A stretch of DNA of 6,090 nt from an uncultured Bacilli bacterium (GCA_934132925.1 CAKPAL010000045.1:1-6090), one strand, 5' to 3'. Positions 1 through 5,141 are shown, numbered from the stretch's first letter. A program made the numbers and translations. Notes: generated from the sequence alone by a model not told the origin.

Positions 1-23
1 ATAATGTGAGGGGGAAAATTAAA

Positions 24-239
24 ATGAATAATAAAGTAATCGGAAATGAGAAAAATATAATATTTTACAATGATGAAGAAGGAAATACAAAAATTGAAGT
101 TCTCTTGCAAAATGAAGATGTTTGGTTAAATACAGAAGCATTAGCAGAACTCTTTAGTATTGATAGAAGTGGTGTTGTTAGGCATATTAATAATATCTAT
201 AAAGATAATGAATTGAATGAAAATAGCACATGTGGGTAA
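24..239 (+). pseudogene. rhuM: RhuM-family protein, N-terminal fragment (frameshifted)
   Basis: This is the N-terminal part of a RhuM-family protein, a widespread group often labelled 'virulence RhuM family' whose biochemical role is unclear. Translation from ATG 24 gives a family-typical beginning: a short strand region ending in IEVLLQNEDVWLNTEALAEL, then FSIDRSGVVRHINNIYKDNEL, which has the look of a DNA-binding helical module. ATG 24 is preferred over GTG 6 because GAGGGGGA at 8-15 sits about 8 nt upstream. The frame stops at TAA 237-239 right after NENSTCG, where family members recalled from memory continue with roughly CAK-IAH. That continuation is found in the +1 frame (next entry), so this is a frameshifted gene and not a small protein. 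Identity as RhuM is confident; whether the fragment is translated or functional is unknown. Confidence 0.85.
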
Positions 240-639
240 TGATGGTAAACAAAGTTATAATACAAAGTACTATAATTTGGATATGATTATTTCTATAGGA
301 TTTAGAGTTAATTCTAAGAAAGCAATTAAGTTTAGAACTTGGGCTAATAAAATAATTAAAGATTATATTATTCAAGGTTTTGCTTTAAATGATGATAGAT
401 TTATGAAAGCAAGGAAATCTGATCAAGAATACTTTAATAGATTACTAGAGAGAATTAAATTAATTAGAACAAGTGAAAGAATGTTTTATCAGAAAATCAC
501 TGATATATTTTCAGAGTGTTCTATTGATTATGATAGGAATAGTGAGACTGCTTCTACATTTTATAAAACTATCCAAAATAAGTTTCACTATGATATAATA
601 GACTATATCAAGGAGGAAATGATATTGTGTATATCGTAG
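217..639 (+). pseudogene. rhuM: RhuM-family protein, central fragment, C-terminus missing
   Basis: This is the continuation of the RhuM protein in a different frame. It begins KIAHVGNDGKQ and contains family hallmarks: a YYNLDMIISIGFRVNSKKA block, a KFRTWANKIIKDYIIQGFAL block, then YFNRLLERIKLIRTSERMFYQKI and FYKTIQNKFHY. After HY the similarity I recall ends and the reading becomes an unrelated tail (DIIDYIKEEMILCIS) that overlaps the promoter and ribosome binding site of the next gene. Full-length family members are roughly 300-340 residues; both fragments together give about 200, so the C-terminal third is absent. The ATG at 217 has no Shine-Dalgarno sequence in front, so independent translation is unlikely. 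The gene therefore looks broken twice: an internal frameshift and a 3' truncation. Confidence 0.85.
591..599 (+). promoter_or_regulatory. Extended -10 promoter element for the acetyltransferase genes
   Basis: The sequence TGATATAAT is a full extended -10 element (TG, one base, TATAAT). No good -35 box lies 16-18 nt upstream, which is tolerable for extended -10 promoters. A start site near 606 would leave a leader of about 20 nt containing the AAGGAGG at 610-616. The element falls where recognisable RhuM coding sequence ends, so it probably arrived with the downstream genes or arose at the junction. Confidence 0.45.
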
Positions 640-1109
640 AAAATGAATGTTTAGAAGAAATAAGAAAAATTTGGATTGAAAATAACTCAGGATACATAGG
701 TAATAATTGTAATTTAAGATCAATAAAAGATAACAATATGCTAAAAGTGGTATGTAAAAAAGATAATGATGTATGTGGTTATGCGGTATTATATTTTGAA
801 AAAGATTTTTGTGAAATTGAAAAATATCCTAATTATATAGAAAATATGCCTAAAAAAACTATTTATATGTGGGAAATGATAACCTCTAAAAATCATTTAA
901 AAGAAGGGGTGGCTTCAAATATATATAATTATATAAAAACAAAATTTAATGATTATACAATATATGCCGCCATAGACGAGAAAAATATTCCTTCTTTAAA
1001 TTTACATATCAAGGAAGGATTTATTCCAATATATAATTTTTATAAAGAAGATGAAAAAGTGATTTATATAATGCATGAATGGAACAAAGTTAAGGAAAGT
1101 AAAAAATAA
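627..1109 (+). CDS. GNAT-family N-acetyltransferase
   Basis: This is a small (160 residues) cytoplasmic acetyltransferase of the GNAT fold, which transfers acetyl from acetyl-CoA to an amine; the acceptor cannot be read from the sequence. Visible elements are a strand with a bulge around residues 50-58 (CGYAVLYFE), the motif A strand and loop at 82-100 (WEMITSKNHLKEGVASNIY), a beta strand at 110-116 (YTIYAAI), and a motif B region at 119-136 (KNIPSLNLHIKEGFIPI), which carries the typical 'N, S/A, hydrophobic, helix, GF' layout. The acetyl-CoA loop reads LKEGVA, where the classic first Gln/Arg of Q/R-x-x-G-x-G/A is Leu91. The GTG start at 627 is chosen because AAGGAGG (610-616) lies 10 nt upstream and no in-frame ATG is nearby. 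It is the first of three consecutive acetyltransferase genes. It overlaps the end of the RhuM remnant by 13 nt. Confidence 0.8.
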   Translation: MYIVENECLEEIRKIWIENNSGYIGNNCNLRSIKDNNMLKVVCKKDNDVCGYAVLYFEKDFCEIEKYPNYIENMPKKTIYMWEMITSKNHLKEGVASNIYNYIKTKFNDYTIYAAIDEKNIPSLNLHIKEGFIPIYNFYKEDEKVIYIMHEWNKVKESKK

Positions 1110-1155
1110 ATATGGATGAATTAATAATAAAAAATAATTAGAGAGGTTAATTTTT

Positions 1156-1623
1156 ATGAATACTAAAATTAGAGAGGCTACGATTAACGATATAGATAAA
1201 GGATTATTAAGTATTTTTATTGAAGGTTACAGATACCATCAAAATGGAAAACCAGATGTCTTTACAAATATTTCTGATAAGGTATTAAAAGAAGACTTAA
1301 TAAATAATTTGAATAGATTGTCTACTATAGTAATTTTTGATGGAGATACTATAGTTGGCTACCTTTCATATTTAATAAAAGGAAATCATTCTAAAAAGTT
1401 ACATGTCGACCAATTAATAATTTCAGAAAACTATAGAGGTAAAGGTTTAGGAAAAAAATTAATGGATGAAGTAAAGAATATTGCACTTAAAAATAATTGT
1501 GACCGAATTGAATTAGATTGTTGGATGTTTAATAAGTCCGCTATCGCAATGTACGAACATATTGGATTTGATAGACAAAGAATTATGTTTGAATTACCAT
1601 TAAAAAAGAATGAGGAGAAATAA
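1156..1623 (+). CDS. GNAT-family N-acetyltransferase (canonical)
   Basis: This 155-residue protein is a textbook single-domain GNAT acetyltransferase. It starts with the common IREATINDID opening, has a strand pair around 57-74 (TIVIFDGDTIVGYLSYLI), motif A at 83-103 (HVDQLIISENYRGKGLGKKL) with a complete R94-G-K-G97-L-G99 acetyl-CoA pyrophosphate loop, and motif B at 117-138 (RIELDCWMFNKSAIAMYEHIGF) with the usual Asn126, Tyr133 and GF ending. All expected catalytic-fold elements are intact, so it should be active. The substrate is unknown: small molecule, antibiotic or protein N-terminus are all possible. The ATG has GAGAGG at 1141-1146 with a 9-nt gap. It lies 46 nt after the first acetyltransferase and abuts the third, consistent with one operon. 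Confidence 0.92.
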   Translation: MNTKIREATINDIDKGLLSIFIEGYRYHQNGKPDVFTNISDKVLKEDLINNLNRLSTIVIFDGDTIVGYLSYLIKGNHSKKLHVDQLIISENYRGKGLGKKLMDEVKNIALKNNCDRIELDCWMFNKSAIAMYEHIGFDRQRIMFELPLKKNEEK

Positions 1624-2220
1624 GTGGAAAAGTTTTATTTAGAAAGACCATCTTTAAAGAGGGAAGATGAATTAATACAATATTTTGATGAGTTTGTTCA
1701 ATATAATTCTGATATTAATGGATCTGGTTCTTTAGACAAAATGTTAGAAGGTTTTACTTTTGAGCAAGCATTAGATAGATGTTTAAATATGGAAAATGAA
1801 GGTTTTGCTAAGAAAATTGGTAGATGTCCAGGAAAAACATTTTTATTAATTAGAAAAAATGATAATAAAATTATAGGAACGATTAATGTTAGATGGAACT
1901 TAACTGAAACTATGAAAAAGTTTGGTGGCAATATTGGTTATAGTATTAGACCTACCGAAAGAAGAAAAGGATACAACAAAATTAATTTATATTTAGGTTT
2001 ACTTGAAGCACAAAAATTAGGACTAGATAGAGTTATGTTAGATTGTGATGTAAATAATTTAGGTTCTGATAGGACAATGAAGTCTCTTGGTGGTATATTA
2101 GAGAGAACAGAAATTGATCCCTATGATGGCATTCTAACTAATGTTTACTGGTTTGATGTAGATGATTGTATAAATAAATATAAAAGTGTTTATGAACTAT
2201 TTATTAATTTAAATGATTAG
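1624..2220 (+). CDS. GNAT acetyltransferase of the COG3981-like type
   Basis: This 198-residue acetyltransferase resembles the 'predicted acetyltransferase' group (COG3981). Its hallmarks are an N-terminal helical extension, a KTFLLIRKNDNKIIGTINVRW strand pair at 71-91, then GGNIGYSIRPTERRKGYN at 101-118 and a long LGLDRVMLDCDVNNLGSDRTMKSLGGILE motif B region at 132-160. The acetyl-CoA loop reads R113-R-K-G116-Y-N118; the last position is normally Gly or Ala, so Asn118 is unusual. A charged tail after residue 178 (DVDDCINKYKSVYELF) follows the core fold. The GTG start at 1624 directly follows the TAA of the previous gene, with GAGGAG at 1612-1616 giving 7-nt spacing, so translation is probably coupled. 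The substrate is unknown. The gene is followed by a hairpin that probably ends the operon. Confidence 0.88.
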   Translation: MEKFYLERPSLKREDELIQYFDEFVQYNSDINGSGSLDKMLEGFTFEQALDRCLNMENEGFAKKIGRCPGKTFLLIRKNDNKIIGTINVRWNLTETMKKFGGNIGYSIRPTERRKGYNKINLYLGLLEAQKLGLDRVMLDCDVNNLGSDRTMKSLGGILERTEIDPYDGILTNVYWFDVDDCINKYKSVYELFINLND

Positions 2221-2224
2221 GTAT

Positions 2225-2255
2225 AAAGATATATTTTAATTGAGTATATCTTTTT
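2225..2255 (+). terminator. Putative rho-independent terminator after the GNAT genes
   Basis: A perfect 9-bp inverted repeat (AAAGATATA at 2225-2233 with TATATCTTT at 2245-2253, 11-nt loop) runs into TTTTT at 2251-2255, starting 4 nt after the last acetyltransferase gene. The stem has only one G-C pair, so it is weak by enteric standards but in line with the base composition here. Confidence 0.5.
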
Positions 2256-2445
2256 ACTTTTATTTATTTTGATATATTTTTTTAATAATAATTAATTTAT
2301 TTGTTGTTAAAGATAAAGATATATGATAAAATTATATTATGATAGTAGTTTACATAATTGTTAATTAAAAGTGACAAAATTCTAATTTAAGTTGCTAGAA
2401 ATATTTACTTTTAGATGATAAAATATTGAACGAAAAGGAGAAATA
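2256..2445 (+). promoter_or_regulatory. Intergenic promoter region before the XRE/LemA unit
   Basis: No gene is visible in this AT-rich gap. It carries two promoter-like elements sharing the same 10 bases, ATGATAAAAT. The upstream one has TTGTTA at 2304-2309, a 17-nt spacer and an extended -10 TGATAAAAT at 2324-2332, a good match overall. The downstream one has the same extended -10 at 2416-2424 but no convincing -35; a start near 2431 would place the ribosome binding site AAGGAG (2435-2440) almost at the 5' end. Between them lies an AT-rich stretch with TTAATTAA at 2361-2368, too low in complexity to call an operator. Confidence 0.45.
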
Positions 2446-3201
2446 ATGATGAAATTTTATGAAAAATTAATAATACTTAGAAAAAAAGCATTATTATCGC
2501 AAGAGGCTTTAGCGGAAAAACTTGATGTTACTAGACAAACTATCTCTAAATGGGAGTTAGAGCAAACAAAACCAGATATGGATAAATTAAAGGAGATAAG
2601 TAAATTATTTGATGTTGATATAAATGTACTTACTGATGATACTATTTCTTTAGAAGATAATAAGAGTATGAAAAAACAAGATAATAAACAGCCAAGAAAA
2701 ATTATTCTTTATATTGTAATAATAATTTTTATAGCTTCTTTAGGTACTTTATTATATAGAGTTGGTAGTGATATAAAATTAAAAGTAGACGCAAGAAATG
2801 AAGAAATACAAAAATTAAAAGATGAGGCTAAAAAGAAACAGCAAGAAATAGAAGATAAGATTAAAGAACAACAAGAAAAAATTGAACAACAGCAAAAAGA
2901 AAATGAAAAGAAAAGAGAAATAAATAGTTTTAACTCGGATTTTGAATTTTATCAAGGTACTGTAGGTGGTACTTCAACTGGTTATCAAATTGATAATGTT
3001 ATAAAAAGTAATAAGAAAAATACTAACCATTTAGTAGAAGTAATATTTGATGGTGTATCTTATGGTACTGATCCTGATAAAATTAAAGAAATTAAGGATA
3101 GTTTAAAAGATTTTAATGGTTATAAGTTACAATACTATGAAATATCAATAGATTATGATGATAGTGGTTATGTAAATAAAATAACTATAGAGACAAGATA
3201 A
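2446..3201 (+). CDS. Membrane-anchored XRE-family helix-turn-helix protein with extracytoplasmic domain
   Basis: A 251-residue protein in four parts. Residues 6-62 are a Cro/C1-type (XRE) helix-turn-helix: LSQEALAEKLDVTRQTISKWE with the recognition helix near 29-36, followed by the usual KPDMDKLKEISKLFDVDINVL. A basic linker (KKQDNKQPRK) leads to one transmembrane helix at about 86-104. Residues 110-158 are a Lys/Glu/Gln-rich coiled coil. Residues 161-251 are a folded-looking domain (FEFYQGTVGGTSTGYQIDNVI, then TDPDKIKEIKDSL and ending in SIDYDDSGYVNKITIE). The basic residues before the helix predict the DNA-binding part inside and the coiled coil plus C-terminal domain outside, suggesting a one-protein sensor and regulator. 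I recall similar C-terminal domains in low-GC Firmicute membrane proteins with other N-termini, but know no function. ATG 2449 has better spacing (8 nt) from AAGGAG than ATG 2446 (5 nt), so the true start may be one codon later. lemA follows after 11 nt, so the two are likely co-transcribed. Confidence 0.85.
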   Translation: MMKFYEKLIILRKKALLSQEALAEKLDVTRQTISKWELEQTKPDMDKLKEISKLFDVDINVLTDDTISLEDNKSMKKQDNKQPRKIILYIVIIIFIASLGTLLYRVGSDIKLKVDARNEEIQKLKDEAKKKQQEIEDKIKEQQEKIEQQQKENEKKREINSFNSDFEFYQGTVGGTSTGYQIDNVIKSNKKNTNHLVEVIFDGVSYGTDPDKIKEIKDSLKDFNGYKLQYYEISIDYDDSGYVNKITIETR

Positions 3202-3212
3202 GAGGTGAGAAT

Positions 3213-3752
3213 ATGTTAATAAATATTATTTTAATAATAGTAGTAATAATATCGGGATGGTTTTTAGTAGAATATAATTTATTTATAAGAAAAAGTAATA
3301 AAATAAAAGAGAGTGAAGCTCAAATAGATGTTTTACTTAATCAAAGATTTGATTTAATTCCAAATATAATTGAATGTGTTAAAGGATATACTAAACATGA
3401 ATCTTCCACTTTAAAAGAGTTAACTGATTTGAGAACTTCTTATAATAAGAATGAATTTAGTATTGAAGAGACTGAAAAAGTTGATAAGAATTTTAATAAT
3501 ATAATGTTACTCGTAGAAGCATATCCTGATTTAAAAGCTAATACACAATTTTTAGATCTTCAAAATACGCTAAAAGAAATAGAAAATAAATTAAGTTATG
3601 CTAGATCTAATTATAACAATGTAGTAACTAGTTATAATAATTTAGTTGAATCTGTACCTTCTAATATTATTGCTAAAATATTTGTTTTTGAAAAGAAAGA
3701 ATTATTTAAATTAGATATTGATAAAAAAGAAGATGTTAAAATTAAGTTTTAA
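3213..3752 (+). CDS. lemA: LemA-family membrane protein
   Basis: A 179-residue protein of the LemA family (PF04011), about the usual length. It has an N-terminal transmembrane helix (residues 2-23, very Ile-rich) and then the three-helix LemA body. Signature segments are SEAQIDVLLNQRFDLIPN (34-51), VKGYTKHE (56-63), LLVEAYPDLKAN (99-110), FLDLQNTLKEIENKLSYARS (113-132), YN and SVPSNIIAKIF (147-157). The family is described as having its short N-terminus outside and the helical body inside; its molecular role is not established. The ATG at 3213 follows GAGGTGA at 3202-3208. The gene lies 11 nt after the membrane-bound XRE gene. The TPM-domain or HtpX-type neighbours often found beside lemA are absent here, so the pairing with a membrane-anchored regulator is notable. 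All core motifs are intact. Confidence 0.93.
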   Translation: MLINIILIIVVIISGWFLVEYNLFIRKSNKIKESEAQIDVLLNQRFDLIPNIIECVKGYTKHESSTLKELTDLRTSYNKNEFSIEETEKVDKNFNNIMLLVEAYPDLKANTQFLDLQNTLKEIENKLSYARSNYNNVVTSYNNLVESVPSNIIAKIFVFEKKELFKLDIDKKEDVKIKF

Positions 3753-3777
3753 AGTTAACTTTATTCTTAATTTTTTT
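3738..3777 (+). terminator. Terminator overlapping the lemA stop codon
   Basis: AAAATTAAG (3738-3746) pairs perfectly with CTTAATTTT (3766-3774). The loop between them contains a smaller hairpin (AAAG 3751-3754 with CTTT 3759-3762), giving a longer two-part stem. A T-tract (3771-3777, continuing with one interruption to 3783) follows. The 5' arm is the last lemA codons and the stop codon lies in the internal loop, so the terminator is partly coding. Confidence 0.55.
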
Positions 3778-3786
3778 ATTTTTCTA

Positions 3787-3815
3787 TTGACAAGCGTATA
3801 AAATACACTTATAAT
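3787..3815 (+). promoter_or_regulatory. Perfect-consensus sigma-70/SigA promoter of the NrtR-like gene
   Basis: TTGACA at 3787-3792 and TATAAT at 3810-3815 are separated by exactly 17 nt, matching the consensus at all twelve positions. A start near 3822 leaves a leader of only about 13 nt, in which GAGGTGA (3824-3830) is the ribosome binding site for ATG 3835. A promoter this strong for a regulator gene suggests that it is normally held down, which fits the inverted repeat filling its spacer. Confidence 0.85.
3790..3812 (+). promoter_or_regulatory. Operator-like inverted repeat 1, within the NrtR-like promoter
   Basis: ACAAGCGTA (3790-3798), five bases (TAAAA), then TACACTTAT (3804-3812) form a 23-bp dyad with two mismatches between half-sites. 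It covers the last three bases of the -35 box, the whole spacer and the first three bases of the -10 box, so a bound protein would block RNA polymerase. The right half-site and the 5-nt spacing are repeated exactly at 4531-4553. The natural candidate for binding is the winged-helix protein encoded immediately downstream (inference). Confidence 0.6.
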
Positions 3816-3834
3816 GTAATTGTGAGGTGATTAT

Positions 3835-4509
3835 ATGAGAGTAGGATACTCTTTATATAAAAATCAAGGTATTCATACTATTGTAAGTATCTTTACAGTA
3901 GAAAAAGGTACTATTAAAGTACTATTAATTAAAAGAACTAACGAACCTTTTAAAGGTATGTGGGGATTAGTTGGTGGGGCTTTATATAATAATGAGTCAT
4001 TAGATGAATGTGTTAAGAGAGAAATATTTGAAAAAACTGGTCTTACTGATGTCAAGGTATATCAATCTAGTATTTTTGATAGAATTGATAGATCTCCTAG
4101 TATGAGAATGATTGCTATTAGTTATGTTGGTATTGTTGATTCTTCAAAGGTACATGTTCTAAAAAAGACTTTAAAGACAGATAATGCTGATTGGGTGCCT
4201 ATCGATAGAATTAAAGAACTTGCTTATGACCATAATGAAATACTAAAGTCCGCTACTGAAACATTAAAAAAACTCATTATTAGTTCGGATATTCTTAAAA
4301 ACTTATTTCCTAAGGGGTTTACCATTCCTGAAGTTCAAAAGACTTATGAGGCTATTCTAGGTAAAACTTTTGATAGGAGAAACTTTAGAAAGAAACTTCT
4401 TAGTTTAGGTATAATTGAAGATACTAATAAATATATTATTTTTGAAGGTAAAAAACCCGCTAAAGTATATAAGTTTAGTAATAAAAATATTGATAAGAAT
4501 GTATTATAA
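3835..4509 (+). CDS. NrtR-like transcriptional regulator (Nudix domain plus winged helix)
   Basis: A 224-residue two-domain protein. Residues 12-145 are a Nudix domain: VLLIKRTNEPFKGMWGLVGGAL, then the Nudix box running from Gly48 through Glu54 to R62-E-I-F-E66-K67-T-G69-L70. Residues 150-216 are the C-terminal winged helix seen in NrtR-type regulators: LKNLFPKGFTIPEVQKTYEAIL, DRRNFRKKLLSLGIIED with the probable recognition helix near 180-189, and KKPAKVYKF as the wing end. In known NrtR proteins the Nudix domain serves as a sensor (ADP-ribose in characterised members) and the winged helix represses NAD-metabolism genes. The Nudix box keeps Glu63 and Glu66, but the following metal-binding Glu is Lys67, so hydrolysis may be weak or lost while binding is kept. 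No NAD gene lies nearby, so the regulated function may differ. Twin inverted repeats, in its own promoter and before the next gene, suggest autoregulation and local control. Confidence 0.9.
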   Translation: MRVGYSLYKNQGIHTIVSIFTVEKGTIKVLLIKRTNEPFKGMWGLVGGALYNNESLDECVKREIFEKTGLTDVKVYQSSIFDRIDRSPSMRMIAISYVGIVDSSKVHVLKKTLKTDNADWVPIDRIKELAYDHNEILKSATETLKKLIISSDILKNLFPKGFTIPEVQKTYEAILGKTFDRRNFRKKLLSLGIIEDTNKYIIFEGKKPAKVYKFSNKNIDKNVL

Positions 4510-4519
4510 ATACATTTTT
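4498..4519 (+). terminator. Hairpin with T-run overlapping the end of the NrtR-like gene
   Basis: AATGTATT (4498-4505) pairs perfectly with AATACATT (4509-4516) around a 3-nt loop and is followed by T's to 4519. The hairpin includes the last two codons and the stop codon of the regulator gene. It could be a weak terminator or attenuator separating the regulator from the operator-controlled pair downstream. The stem is A/T-rich with a single G-C pair. Confidence 0.4.
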
Positions 4520-4530
4520 ATATAGAATTA

Positions 4531-4553
4531 ATATGTGTAATTAATACACTTAT
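4531..4553 (+). promoter_or_regulatory. Operator-like inverted repeat 2, before the metal-site gene
   Basis: ATATGTGTA (4531-4539), five bases (ATTAA), then TACACTTAT (4545-4553) form a 23-bp dyad with one mismatch between half-sites. Half-site length, spacer and right arm are the same as at 3790-3812. It ends directly before the AAGGAGG at 4554-4560. A -10-like TAGAAT at 4523-4528 would place a start near 4535, inside the dyad, which suits repression, but no good -35 is visible. There is no T-run, so it is not a terminator. Pairing in the RNA could also affect access to the ribosome binding site. Confidence 0.6.
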
Positions 4554-4565
4554 AAGGAGGAGAAT

Positions 4566-5141
4566 ATGAAAGAAAATGAAAGATTAGATGCATTAGAAAA
4601 AATTAAAGAATTAAAGAAGAAGAAAGAAGAATATTTGAAATTAAAGAAAGAACTTACTTTACTCTCTAAAGACCCTAATGTTAAAAGATATTTGGAATTA
4701 GAAAAAATTATTAGTAGTAAAAAGAATATTGGATATTTAAATGATAAAAGTAATAGAATTTTAATTAATCTTGCTTTTAGTGACTACATAAGAAATAGAA
4801 ACAGAAATATAAATGAATGTAGCCATGATATTTGGATTTATGAAGGTAGTTATTATGAGGTTGATGATTATGAGAGAAGTTATCCTATTAGGGTTAGTAG
4901 TGAGAGGGCTAAAGAATTTGAATATAATATTTATGTATGTTTAGAATGTGCTGAAAGAGTTAAACTTTTTTCTGATGAATATAAAGAGTTTGAAAAAAAT
5001 CACTTTGTTTTAAAGTCTTATAATTATGATATTAATGTTGATAAACTTAGAAAAATATATTTTAAATATTTGAGTTCTATGAAAGTAGAATCTGCTAATA
5101 AAAAGATTGTTAAAACTTTTAATGAAAGAGGAAAGTTATGA
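4566..5141 (+). CDS. Uncharacterised protein with N-terminal coiled coil and C-x-H/C-x2-C metal site
   Basis: A 191-residue soluble protein I cannot assign to a named function. Residues 1-52 are a highly charged Lys/Glu/Leu coiled coil containing KDPNVKRYLELEKII. The middle carries Cys85-Ser-His87 (ECSHDIWIYEG) and, about 38 residues later, Cys125-Leu-Glu-Cys128 (YVCLECAERV), a spacing that looks like a single zinc-ribbon-type site with three Cys and one His. I recall gut-Firmicute hypothetical proteins with a similar 'coiled coil, C-x-H-x-W, Y-x-C-x2-C' plan, without known function. The C-terminus is basic and helical. There is no signal peptide or membrane segment. AAGGAGG at 4554-4560 precedes ATG 4566. 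It lies directly behind an operator-like repeat shared with the NrtR-like gene and overlaps the next gene by ATGA, so it is probably the first gene of a regulated pair. Confidence 0.8.
   Translation: MKENERLDALEKIKELKKKKEEYLKLKKELTLLSKDPNVKRYLELEKIISSKKNIGYLNDKSNRILINLAFSDYIRNRNRNINECSHDIWIYEGSYYEVDDYERSYPIRVSSERAKEFEYNIYVCLECAERVKLFSDEYKEFEKNHFVLKSYNYDINVDKLRKIYFKYLSSMKVESANKKIVKTFNERGKL

Noticed and set aside
187..375. Minus-strand open frame of 62 codons
   Set aside because: Lies opposite clear RhuM coding sequence, has low-complexity composition and no recognisable domain.
511..723. Minus-strand open frame of 70 codons, hydrophobic
   Set aside because: The Ile/Tyr/Leu-rich translation is what AT-rich antisense sequence gives; it is opposite the RhuM tail and the first acetyltransferase.
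1110..1155. Terminator between the first and second GNAT genes
   Set aside because: Only a weak AATTA/TAATT pairing with no T-run; co-transcription is more likely.
1698..1931. Minus-strand open frame of 77 codons
   Set aside because: Fully opposite a well-supported acetyltransferase gene.
627..2220. Integron-type gene cassette array for the three GNAT genes
   Set aside because: No attC-like recombination sites between the genes and no integrase in view; spacing looks like an ordinary operon.
2225..2324. Direct repeat AAAGATATAT at 2225-2234 and 2315-2324 as mobile-element ends
   Set aside because: Ten low-complexity bases with no transposase or inverted ends between them; the first copy is better explained as a terminator arm.
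2345..2370. Imperfect dyad around TTTACATAATTG-TTAATTAAA as an operator for the XRE protein
   Set aside because: About 7 of 10 positions match in very AT-rich sequence, which is close to chance; no second copy seen.
3873..4055. Minus-strand open frame of 60 codons
   Set aside because: Fully opposite the Nudix domain of the NrtR-like gene; no recognisable domain.
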